35,257 nt of DNA, from positions 1 to 35,257 of the forward strand of contig JAMPHH010000028.1 of the NCBI GenBank assembly GCA_023663505.1, in the 5' to 3' direction. Positions 23,795 to 31,195 of this stretch are shown here, in pieces. Source of the DNA: Muribaculum sp. (GTDB lineage Bacteria; Bacillota; Clostridia; Lachnospirales; Lachnospiraceae). Every line of letters begins with the position of its first letter. The first letter of the stretch is position 1. The translations under genes were made by a program, and so were the position numbers. The notes beneath the pieces were generated by a model, which made no database searches, had not been told where the DNA came from, and saw only the letters and a program-made list of their open reading frames with translations.

Positions 23795-25249
23795 ATGGAG
23801 CAGGTGAAAATAGGCGTGATTGGCGGCGGGGCATCGGGAATGATGGCTGCAATCGCGGCTGCGGACAAGGGAAGCTCTGTGACGCTGATGGAGGGAGGCG
23901 CGCGTGTAGGAAAGAAGCTGCTTTCCACGGGCAACGGCAAATGTAATCTGGGAAATATGAAGCTGTCTGCGGAGGAATATTATGGTGCCCCCAAGGAGTG
24001 GACAGCCGCCTGCCTAGAGCAGTTTGATACGGAGGACACCATACGTTTCTTTGAGGACGCGGGGCTGCTGCTCAAGGATAAAAACGGGTATCTTTATCCG
24101 AAAGCGGAGCAGGCTTCGGTAGTGTTGGATACGCTGCGCATCAGACTGGACGAGTCGGGAGTCAGGACGATTACGGACTGCAAGGTAGATGACGTGAGAC
24201 AGGACTCGGAGGGCGGGTTTGTTGTCCGCGCAGGGCAGGAACGTTTTCATTTTGACAAGGTGATTCTGACATGTGGAAGCAAGGCCGCGCCCAAGACAGG
24301 GTCAGACGGAAGCGGATACAGACTGGCGAAGGGACTGGGGCATGAGCTTGTTCCGGTGGTGCCCGCGTTGGTACAGCTGCGATGCAGGGAGAATTATTTG
24401 AAGGAAGTGGCAGGCGTGCGAGCCGAGGCGGTGGTGACTGTATTGGACGGGGCGCGGATAACGGCGGATATGGGACGCAGTAGTGCTAAAGCGCAGATGA
24501 TGGCAGATGCGGGACGAACAGGCGAAGGGGCGCGGATACTCGAACGGGGAGAGCTGCAGCTTACGGATTATGGTATCTCGGGAATCCCCGTATTTCAGTT
24601 GAGCAGGCAGGTAAATTATCTGCTCAAGCCGCAGGGGGCTTTGGCGGAGGTGGAGGTGTCCGTTAATCTGATGCCCGAATACACAGAACAGGAGTTCAAG
24701 GCATTTTGCGACAAACGTAAGAGTCTGCGGGACGGGCGGACAGTGGAGGAATTCTTCACGGGTATCCTCAACAAAAAGCTGATGCTTCTGTTCATAAAGC
24801 TTGCAGGGCTAAACAGAGACCTCCCAGCTTCCGAGGTTGATGAGGGAAGGCTTGCAAGGGTATATGCGCTGTGTCGGGATTGGCGGCTGCATGTGACAGG
24901 CAGTAATTCCTATGACAACGCTCAGGTGTGCGCGGGGGGCGTGGACACAAGGCAGGTGGGGTGCAATATGGAGTCGCTGTTGGTGCCGGGGCTGTATTTT
25001 GCGGGAGAGATTCTTGATGTGGACGGCAGATGCGGAGGATATAATCTGCAGTGGGCATGGTGCAGCGGGGCAATTGCAGGGAGCAGCGCAGCTAAGCAGG
25101 AAGGAAAAGAGGAAGATACATATGCTGCAGATCAATCAGTTAAAAATAAAAAGCGCAGAGGTTCATGCAGCCAAAGCATCGGGCACGGACGGACTGCGAG
25201 CGCTTCTGCGGACAAGGGTCGCAAAGCTTCTGCGGGTCTCGGAGAATGA
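23795..25249 (+). CDS. HI0933/YhiN-family flavoprotein
   Basis: A 484-residue NAD(P)/FAD-dependent oxidoreductase of the HI0933 group with unknown substrate. The N-terminal FAD fold is GVIGGGASGMMAAIAAA, followed by the family signature GKKLLSTGNGKCNLGN. The C-terminal FAD motif is FAGEILDVDGRCGGYNLQWAW. Family members normally end soon after this motif. Here about 50 extra basic, Ser/Ala/Gly-rich residues run 128 bases into the next gene. GAGGAG precedes ATG 23795, and GTG 23792 is also in frame. Confidence 0.9.
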   Translation: MEQVKIGVIGGGASGMMAAIAAADKGSSVTLMEGGARVGKKLLSTGNGKCNLGNMKLSAEEYYGAPKEWTAACLEQFDTEDTIRFFEDAGLLLKDKNGYLYPKAEQASVVLDTLRIRLDESGVRTITDCKVDDVRQDSEGGFVVRAGQERFHFDKVILTCGSKAAPKTGSDGSGYRLAKGLGHELVPVVPALVQLRCRENYLKEVAGVRAEAVVTVLDGARITADMGRSSAKAQMMADAGRTGEGARILERGELQLTDYGISGIPVFQLSRQVNYLLKPQGALAEVEVSVNLMPEYTEQEFKAFCDKRKSLRDGRTVEEFFTGILNKKLMLLFIKLAGLNRDLPASEVDEGRLARVYALCRDWRLHVTGSNSYDNAQVCAGGVDTRQVGCNMESLLVPGLYFAGEILDVDGRCGGYNLQWAWCSGAIAGSSAAKQEGKEEDTYAADQSVKNKKRRGSCSQSIGHGRTASASADKGRKASAGLGE

Positions 25250-26939
25250 GATTGAAGGGCTTGACATTCGACGCGAGTCCATCGACGCGAGAAAGAAGCC
25301 AAATATATTTTATATATATACAGTGGAGGTCTGTCTCAAGACTCAGGACAGCATTTGGAGAAGGCTGCTGTCTCATCAGGGTAAACAGAAAAAACAGGGC
25401 TTTAATTATAATAACGAGGGGAGCCTTACAATCGGGGGTGTGCAGATTGCCGTGACGGAGCCTGTAAAATACTCCTTCCCGCAGCACGGCACGAAGGAGT
25501 TACGGCACCCGATAGTGATTGTAGGAACCGGTCCGGCGGGGCTTTTTTGCGGATATTTTCTGGCGCTTCACGGATATCGTCCAATCCTTCTGGAGCGCGG
25601 AAAATGCGTGGAGGAGAGACGGGCAGATGTGGAGCGTTTTTGGGAGACGGGAATACTGGATACAAGCTCCAATGTGCAGTTTGGCGAGGGTGGAGCAGGC
25701 ACCTTCTCTGACGGCAAATTAAATACATTGGTGAAGGATAAGAACGGGAGAGGACTCGCGGTGCTGCAGGTGTTGGTGGAATGCGGTGCGAAGGAGGAGA
25801 TTTTGTATGAGGCAAAGCCCCACCTTGGAACAGATGTATTGTGTGACGTGGTGAGATGTATGCGTGATAAAATAATTGCATGGGGCGGAGAGGTGCGCTT
25901 TGAGAGTCAAATGACAGATGTGGATATTCGTGATGGGAGGGTTTGCGGTGTGGAGCTCGACCACGCGCGGTATCTGCCCTGTGACCGTCTCGTGCTTGCC
26001 ACGGGGCATAGCGCCAGAGATACCTTCGAGATGCTCTGCTGCAGACAGATTCCCATGGAGCCCAAAGCCTTTGCGGTGGGGCTTCGGGTGGAGCATGCCC
26101 AGACACTGATCAATCAGAGTCAGTATGGCTCCGCCGACGGGGAAGGGCTTGGGGCGGCGCCCTACAAGGTGACTGCCAAGGCTGACAATGGCAGAGGCGT
26201 GTATTCTTTTTGTATGTGTCCGGGAGGATATGTGGTCAACGCTTCGTCGGAGGAGGGGAGACTTGCGGTAAATGGTATGAGTTACAGTGGGCGGAGGGGG
26301 CAAAATGCCAACTCAGCAATCATTGTGTCCGTGACCCCGAGGGACTTTGGCTCGGAGCAGCCCTTGGCGGGGGTAGAGTTCCAAAGGCGGTTGGAGGAGC
26401 GGGCTTTTGCGCTTGCGGGGGGAAGGATTCCCATGCAGCGATATGGCGTTTTTAAAGCTTGTGTAGAGCAGGGAAGGACGCAGGAGGAGCTGGGGCGCTC
26501 CATGGAGGTTGACACGGGCATGTTTTTAGGGGATAATGCAGATTGTGAGATTGTCCCGGAGCACAAGGGGGCAGGCGCGTGGGCGGACGTGAGTCAGATT
26601 CTGCCGGAGGAATGCAATCGGGCGTTTGTGCAGGGCATGGAAAGCTTTGGACAGCAGATTCGGGGATTTGACAGAGAGGACGCCATTCTATCAGGTGTGG
26701 AGAGCCGTACATCCTCACCGATTCGGATTCCCAGAGACGAGACCCTGCAGTCCAAGGTGCGGGGGCTTTATCCCTGTGGCGAGGGAGCAGGTTATGCGGG
26801 TGGAATCACCTCCGCGGCGATGGACGGGCTGAGAGTGGCGGAGCAGCTTGCGTCAGAGCTTATGCCTGCGGGAGTCAATCTTGATGCTCATGGCGGAGTA
26901 TTGACTTCCCTGCAGTCAGGGGAGGAAGCGGCGAGATAA
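25122..26939 (+). CDS. FAD-dependent dehydrogenase (COG2509 type)
   Basis: A 605-residue flavoprotein. Residues 1-120 are the N-terminal domain typical of this family (MLQINQLKIKS, RESIDARKKPNIFYIYTVEV). The FAD-binding loop is IVGTGPAGLFCGYFLALHGY, then ERGKCVEERRADVERFW and EGGAGTFSDGKLNTLVKD, both diagnostic. The C-terminal CGEGAGYAGGITSAAMDGLRVAE closes the FAD site. The biochemical role is unknown. The ATG follows GAGGAAG. A much longer in-frame extension from 24912 overlaps the upstream gene and is rejected. Confidence 0.9.
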   Translation: MLQINQLKIKSAEVHAAKASGTDGLRALLRTRVAKLLRVSENEIEGLDIRRESIDARKKPNIFYIYTVEVCLKTQDSIWRRLLSHQGKQKKQGFNYNNEGSLTIGGVQIAVTEPVKYSFPQHGTKELRHPIVIVGTGPAGLFCGYFLALHGYRPILLERGKCVEERRADVERFWETGILDTSSNVQFGEGGAGTFSDGKLNTLVKDKNGRGLAVLQVLVECGAKEEILYEAKPHLGTDVLCDVVRCMRDKIIAWGGEVRFESQMTDVDIRDGRVCGVELDHARYLPCDRLVLATGHSARDTFEMLCCRQIPMEPKAFAVGLRVEHAQTLINQSQYGSADGEGLGAAPYKVTAKADNGRGVYSFCMCPGGYVVNASSEEGRLAVNGMSYSGRRGQNANSAIIVSVTPRDFGSEQPLAGVEFQRRLEERAFALAGGRIPMQRYGVFKACVEQGRTQEELGRSMEVDTGMFLGDNADCEIVPEHKGAGAWADVSQILPEECNRAFVQGMESFGQQIRGFDREDAILSGVESRTSSPIRIPRDETLQSKVRGLYPCGEGAGYAGGITSAAMDGLRVAEQLASELMPAGVNLDAHGGVLTSLQSGEEAAR

Positions 26940-26992
26940 TATTTTAGGACTTCTGCAATATGCATCAAAAAAGGGTGCGGAAATGAGGAATT

Positions 26993-27787
26993 ATGTATAA
27001 TGATATTTTAACGATTGGCTCTATTACCATCATACACGGATATGGGCTGATGATTGTCATAGGCATTATGGCGGCGCTTTTTATCGGCGAGACGAGGGCA
27101 AGGAGAAGGGGCTTGGATCCGGACGAGATATGGAATCTTACCGTATGCTGCGCGGTGTTTGGATTTCTTGGGGCGAAGCTTTTGTACTGTATCGTGGACC
27201 TACGCAATATTCTGGCGAATCCCATTATGATTATCAAGTCAAACGGTTTTGTGGTGTATGGCGGAATCATCGCGGGGGTGCTTGCGGGTTTTGTGTGGTG
27301 TAAGCTGCGGGGGCTTATGTTTTGGGATTATTTTGATATTGTCCTGCCCTCGGTGGCGGTGGCACAGGGCTTCGGAAGACTGGGGTGTTTCTTGGCGGGC
27401 TGCTGTTACGGGCGGGAGACGGATTCCTTTCTGGGCATTGCTTTCTACAATTCAGATTATGCGCCGAATAATGTAAAATTGATTCCCACACAATTGATAT
27501 CGGCGGCGGGAATGTTTCTGATTGCGGGGGCTTTGTTTTGGTATGCGCGCAAGCCTGTGAAGCGGGGAACCGTGGGATTCCTGTATTTGATTTTATACAG
27601 TATAGGAAGATTCGGGGTGGAATTCCTGCGCAATGACTACCGCGGGGAGATTGGGATCTTGTCCACATCTCAGTTTATTTCGCTTTTTATCGTGGTGTTG
27701 GGGATTGCGGGATTTATCCTCAGAGGAAGGCATGGTGAGATGCTGCCCGTGCAGGGGAGAGACAGGGAGACAGCAGGTGAGGGGTGA
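26993..27787 (+). CDS. lgt: Prolipoprotein diacylglyceryl transferase family protein
   Basis: A 264-residue integral membrane protein with about seven helices. It matches the Lgt family in length and in GYGLMIVIGIMAAL, VVYGGIIAGVLAG, the Lgt-box-like GRLGCFLAGCCYG, PTQLISAAGMF, and YSIGRFGVEFLRND. Two positions usually conserved in characterised Lgt differ: the histidine of the HGG motif is Tyr, and the Asn in GRxGNF is Cys. This variant form seems recurrent in Clostridia. Lipid transfer activity is therefore likely by family but not certain. Confidence 0.75.
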   Translation: MYNDILTIGSITIIHGYGLMIVIGIMAALFIGETRARRRGLDPDEIWNLTVCCAVFGFLGAKLLYCIVDLRNILANPIMIIKSNGFVVYGGIIAGVLAGFVWCKLRGLMFWDYFDIVLPSVAVAQGFGRLGCFLAGCCYGRETDSFLGIAFYNSDYAPNNVKLIPTQLISAAGMFLIAGALFWYARKPVKRGTVGFLYLILYSIGRFGVEFLRNDYRGEIGILSTSQFISLFIVVLGIAGFILRGRHGEMLPVQGRDRETAGEG

Positions 27788-27978
27788 CATTGGTGAAGGA
27801 TAACAGGGGAATGGAGAATAGATACATTTACACAGGGGGATTTGTGGGACGGTAAGTTAGGAATGACTACGGTGTCAGGTGATTGAGAAGATAGCAGGTA
27901 AGGGCTGAAATGATAGAAGAAGCTTAAGATGCAAAAAAGAAAAATGAAAGATAATAGAAACAGAAAGGATACAGACAG
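27788..27978. other. Gene-free purine-rich gap
   Basis: A 190-base intergenic stretch, A/G rich toward the right end. I see no gene, stable hairpin or clear promoter. GAAAGGA shortly before 27979 is the proB ribosome-binding site. Confidence 0.5.
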
Positions 27979-28848
27979 ATGGCTGGCTTGCGTGAACAAA
28001 TCAGGGATAAAAAACGGATTGTGGTGAAGATAGGTTCTTCCTCGCTTCAGCATAAAGAGACGGGGGATATGGATTATATTCGTATGGAGAAGCTTGTTCG
28101 GGAGCTGTGTGATATTCGCAATCAGGGCAAGGAGGTCATACTTGTGACCTCGGGCGCTATCGCCGCGGGCAAGAAGGCGGTGCAGATCAAGGATATTCAA
28201 GCGCAGACGGACGCGGAGACATTGGCTGTCAAGCAGGCATGCTCGGCGGTAGGACAGGCGCGTCTGATGACGGTTTATCAGAAGCTTTTTGCGGAATATA
28301 ATCAGGTGGCGGCACAGATTCTGATGACCAAGAATACCATTGTGGACAGCCTGAATCGGTATAATGCGCACAATACCTTTAGAGAGCTTTTAAAACTGGG
28401 TGTGATTCCCATTGTGAATGAAAATGACACTGTTGCCACCTATGAGATTGAAATCGGTGACAATGATACCTTGTCCGCAATTGTGGCTGCTTTGGTGGGG
28501 GCGGATCTGTTGATTCTTCTGTCGGATATTGACGGGCTTTACACAGATGACCCAAGGCAGAATCCCGAGGCGAGGTTTATCGCGCAGGTGGACGAGCTGA
28601 CGGAGGAGCTTATGAATATGGGAAAAGGGAGCACGGGGAGCGACGTGGGAACGGGCGGAATGAACACAAAGATGGTTGCCGCGGAGATTGCCACCCGCTC
28701 CAATGTGAGTATGGTGATTGCCAACAGCAAGGATATCGGGGTGCTGCATGAGATTCTTGCGGGGGAGGAGCGGGGGACGCTTTTTGTCGCCCACGAGGAC
28801 GACGGATTTGACTTGCCGAGCTTTGTGGAGCGGTTACATAAGGAGTAG
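27979..28848 (+). CDS. proB: Glutamate 5-kinase
   Basis: Phosphorylates glutamate to glutamyl 5-phosphate, the first step of proline synthesis. The amino acid kinase domain is complete: RIVVKIGSSSL at the N-terminus, VILVTSGAIAAG, IPIVNENDTVA, IGDNDTLSAIVAALVGADLLILLSDIDGLY, and GTGGMNTKMVAAEIA. The C-terminal PUA domain found in many ProB proteins is absent (289 residues), as in other short forms. proA lies about 2.3 kb downstream, separated by four other genes. Confidence 0.95.
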   Translation: MAGLREQIRDKKRIVVKIGSSSLQHKETGDMDYIRMEKLVRELCDIRNQGKEVILVTSGAIAAGKKAVQIKDIQAQTDAETLAVKQACSAVGQARLMTVYQKLFAEYNQVAAQILMTKNTIVDSLNRYNAHNTFRELLKLGVIPIVNENDTVATYEIEIGDNDTLSAIVAALVGADLLILLSDIDGLYTDDPRQNPEARFIAQVDELTEELMNMGKGSTGSDVGTGGMNTKMVAAEIATRSNVSMVIANSKDIGVLHEILAGEERGTLFVAHEDDGFDLPSFVERLHKE

Positions 28849-28857
28849 GGGGGCGTT

Positions 28858-29304
28858 ATGGTAGTTTCCTTTGATTTGGACGATACTTTATTCATTGATG
28901 CGGCGGAATATGCCGCGGAGGAAAGGCTGCGATTCCCCTTTTGTTATTTATACAAAGAGAGACTTCGGCTAGGGACGGTTGACCTGATGAACAAAATCCG
29001 CGGGAGCGGGATTGCCCTATGGATTTACACTACCTCCTTCCGCTCCGAGAGCTATATCAGGTCATTGTTCAGGCATTATGGAATCAGGTTGGACGGTGTA
29101 GTAAACGGGGCGAGACATCAGATGGAGGTTCAGGGAGATAAAAAGGATCCCATGCCTTCCAAATATCCCTCCAAGTATCGGATTGACCTGCATATAGACG
29201 ATGATATTTCCGTGCTTCAAAATGGAAGGACTTATGGGTTTCGGGTATTTTTGATGAGAGGTGACAATCCCGAATGGACGGAGGAGATATGGGCTGAGAT
29301 ATAA
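28858..29304 (+). CDS. Small HAD-like hydrolase
   Basis: A 148-residue protein with motif I DLDDTL (residues 6-11) and motif II in IYTTSFRS, a motif IV-like HIDDDISV near residue 120, and no cap domain. It fits a minimal HAD superfamily phosphatase, although no strong motif III lysine is obvious to me. Substrate unknown. It starts 9 bases after proB with GGGGGCG before the ATG, so it is probably in the same transcript. Confidence 0.8.
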   Translation: MVVSFDLDDTLFIDAAEYAAEERLRFPFCYLYKERLRLGTVDLMNKIRGSGIALWIYTTSFRSESYIRSLFRHYGIRLDGVVNGARHQMEVQGDKKDPMPSKYPSKYRIDLHIDDDISVLQNGRTYGFRVFLMRGDNPEWTEEIWAEI

Positions 29305-29375
29305 AAAATTGTATCGGTAGGTCAAAGGTAGTGCGTGTTAGCATGGAAATATCGCAGCAGATGAGGAGAAAGGGA

Positions 29376-29633
29376 ATGTTTCATTTTGGGAACAGGGTGA
29401 AAAAGAATCAGGAGTTGGAGGAGTTGGCTGCAAAAATCAATTCCAACGTGTCCAACAATTACAAGGACGCGGCGCAGGAGTATTTGAAAAAATATGAGAT
29501 GCGTTTTCGGGAATTGTCGGATGAGGGTGCTTTAAATGAGAAGCAGCGGGAATATTATGCTTCCCTGTTGGCGGATTTTCAGGAGCGGATGAAGGGCTTT
29601 TATCACAAGGAACAGAAGCCGTATTGGACATGA
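29376..29633 (+). CDS. Small charged helical protein, unknown function
   Basis: An 85-residue protein beginning MFHFGNRVKKNQELEELAAK, rich in Glu, Lys and Gln and predicted mostly helical. It ends HKEQKPYWT. I do not recognise the family. I considered DUF896 but the motifs do not match. The ATG at 29376 was chosen over upstream in-frame starts (GTG 29331, ATG 29343) because AGGAGAAAGG precedes it. It lies within the proB-proA interval. Confidence 0.65.
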   Translation: MFHFGNRVKKNQELEELAAKINSNVSNNYKDAAQEYLKKYEMRFRELSDEGALNEKQREYYASLLADFQERMKGFYHKEQKPYWT

Positions 29634-29682
29634 GTATGTGACGCAAAGGTATGAAGGTTAATTATGGGATCAGATGAAGCAG

Positions 29683-29726
29683 GGGAAGTATCGCATGGAG
29701 AATCTGCGATATGCAGGGTTATAGAG
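29683..29726 (+). repeat. Family A leader repeat, copy 3 (partial)
   Basis: GAAGTATCGCA and CTGCGATATGCAG (29704-29716) match copies 1 and 2, with stem ATCGCA (29690-29695) and TGCGAT (29705-29710). GGTTATAGAG before the ATG parallels GGTATAAAG of copy 1. The first hairpin of the other copies is not recognisable here. Confidence 0.6.
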
Positions 29727-30326
29727 ATGGAGAGTTCAGGAAGCAATGTTGCTACAGAATCAGACGTGATGCAGCAAAAAAAGCTGCTGCGCAAGAGAAT
29801 ATTACAGACGAGAGATGCCATTGGCAGGCAGGAACGCGAGCGGGCGCAGGTGCTCCTTACGGAGAGGATTCTGGGACATCAGTGGTTTTATATGTCAGAT
29901 GTGGTGCTTGGGTTTGCGTGCTATGGAAGTGAAATCAATATTGACGAGATATTACAGGAAGCTCTGCGAAAAGGGAAGAAGCTTTATCTGCCTAAGGTAG
30001 AAGGGGAGGAGATGTTTTTTTATCGTGTGGATGACCTGTCTAAGCTGTCAGTGGGCTATAAGGGCATCATGGAGCCCGAGGGGGACACGGAAAGGTATGT
30101 GTATGCCCCGACAGAGCATAGGCGTGAGCTGATGCTTATGCCGGGGGTGGCATTTGACCCGTTTCGCAATCGCATGGGCTATGGGAAAGGATTTTATGAT
30201 TGTTTTCTGTCCGATAAGCCACAGCTTCAGCTATGCACGATTGCCGTGGGCTTTGCCTGCCAGATGGTGGAGCAGGTTCCCTGTGGGGAGCGGGATATTC
30301 GACCGTATCAGGTGATTTGTGTGTAA
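29727..30326 (+). CDS. 5-formyltetrahydrofolate cyclo-ligase
   Basis: Converts 5-formyl-THF to 5,10-methenyl-THF using ATP, rescuing folate pools. The N-terminal KKLLRKRILQTRDAIG and the C-terminal signature MPGVAFDPFRNRMGYGKGFYD, which binds ATP and metal, are clear. Start choice is uncertain. ATG 29727 directly follows the family A repeat, as in the other copies, and gives 199 residues. ATG 29769 gives the more usual 185. A longer frame from 29664 would translate the repeat. Confidence 0.93.
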   Translation: MESSGSNVATESDVMQQKKLLRKRILQTRDAIGRQERERAQVLLTERILGHQWFYMSDVVLGFACYGSEINIDEILQEALRKGKKLYLPKVEGEEMFFYRVDDLSKLSVGYKGIMEPEGDTERYVYAPTEHRRELMLMPGVAFDPFRNRMGYGKGFYDCFLSDKPQLQLCTIAVGFACQMVEQVPCGERDIRPYQVICV

Positions 30327-30388
30327 GGAGTGGATTTGGGATATTTTAATATAAATTTAATCTTTTTGTGAAAATTAATGCTTGTTTT

Positions 30389-30417
30389 TTTACGAACTAT
30401 ATGATACATTGTATATA
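30389..30417 (+). promoter_or_regulatory. Candidate promoter of the coiled-coil/proA unit
   Basis: TTTACG (30389-30394), 17 bases, TATATA (30412-30417), in an AT-rich 248-base gap that contains no gene. The -35 is weak. Confidence 0.3.
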
Positions 30418-30522
30418 TGAATTGAATCTTGCACATACATATATTCATTTCTTCAGGTGCAATGAATCGCAGGCGCGATGTCTCGGCTTTTCGCCATTTA
30501 TTCATGTAACTAATAACACAGA

Positions 30523-30567
30523 TAGGCGGAAGGGCGGCTTCCTCCTATTTGCAACAGACAAAGGAGG
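30523..30567 (+). promoter_or_regulatory. Alternative hairpins at the ribosome-binding site of the coiled-coil gene
   Basis: TAGGCGGAAG (30523-30532) pairs with CTTCCTCCTA (30538-30547) at 9 of 10 positions. CCTCCT within it (30541-30546) is also a perfect complement of AGGAGG (30562-30567), the ribosome-binding site 8 bases from the ATG. The two structures exclude each other, as in a translational switch. Confidence 0.5.
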
Positions 30568-30574
30568 TTATACT

Positions 30575-31195
30575 ATGGTAGATCATGAAATGCTTTCGGC
30601 AATTGCGGACATGTTTGAGGAAAAGCTGGAGGAAAAGCTAGAAGAAAAGCTTGATCAGAAGCTTGACCAAAAGCTTGAGCCAATTTATGTAAGGCTCGAC
30701 CGAATTGAGGGAGATGTGGCAGAGCTCAAGACAGATGTGGCAGGACTCAAGACAGATGTGGCAGGACTCAAGACAGATGTGGCAGAGCTCAAGACAGACA
30801 TGGTGGGACTTAAGATGGACGTGGCAGGGCTTAAGGTGGATGTTGCGGGAATTAAAACGGACGTGGCAGAGCTCAAGACAGATGTTGCAGAGTTAAAAAC
30901 AGACATGATAGAGGTGAAGGGGACAACGTCAAGGTTGAGTGATGACATGAAAGATGTTAAGATTACCTTGGAACAATCGGTGTTACCTCGGCTTAACACT
31001 ATCGAAGAATGTTATATATCGACATCAGAAAGGTATATGGAAAGCACAGACCAAATTAAGGAGATGCATGCAGATATTGATATTCTCAAATTTACAGTCA
31101 GAAAGCATAGTGAGAGGCTTCAAAAGGGAAGAAGGCTTCATAAAGCTGCGGATAAGGATAATACAAATATATCGAAAGAGGATGAGAGCGTATGA
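30575..31195 (+). CDS. Heptad-repeat coiled-coil protein
   Basis: A 206-residue hydrophilic protein. After MVDHEMLSAIADMF comes a tetrapeptide array (EEKL three times, DQKL twice; 12-bp period, about 30616-30675), then ten heptads of consensus DVAELKT (21-bp period, 30713-30922), then a non-repetitive helical tail ending basic then acidic. It should form a long coiled coil and has no signal peptide or membrane helix. Function unknown. Similar low-complexity coils occur in phage and surface proteins, but nothing here supports that. AAGGAGG sets the start, and a longer frame from 30368 covers the leader. Its TGA overlaps the proA ATG. Confidence 0.8.
   Translation: MVDHEMLSAIADMFEEKLEEKLEEKLDQKLDQKLEPIYVRLDRIEGDVAELKTDVAGLKTDVAGLKTDVAELKTDMVGLKMDVAGLKVDVAGIKTDVAELKTDVAELKTDMIEVKGTTSRLSDDMKDVKITLEQSVLPRLNTIEECYISTSERYMESTDQIKEMHADIDILKFTVRKHSERLQKGRRLHKAADKDNTNISKEDESV
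30713..30922 (+). repeat. 21-bp coding tandem array
   Basis: Ten 21-base units encode DVA(E/G)LK(T/M/V)-type heptads. Units 1-4 are nearly identical, for instance GATGTGGCAGAGCTCAAGAC, and later units drift. This suggests recent expansion at the 5' side. Confidence 0.9.

Noticed and set aside
24912..25121. N-terminal extension of the COG2509 flavoprotein
   Set aside because: It lies within the upstream flavoprotein in another frame, while ATG 25122 has a ribosome-binding site and gives the family's N-terminus.
29376..29633. DUF896/YnzC assignment for the small protein
   Set aside because: Size and charge are similar but the conserved DUF896 motifs are missing.
30368..30574. 69-residue N-terminal extension of the coiled-coil protein
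   Set aside because: It reads through the AT-rich leader and the ribosome-binding site. AAGGAGG before ATG 30575 sets the start.
30713..30922. Regular 21-bp repeats as a CRISPR-like array
   Set aside because: Units are contiguous without spacers and keep an open frame that encodes heptads, so this is a coding repeat.
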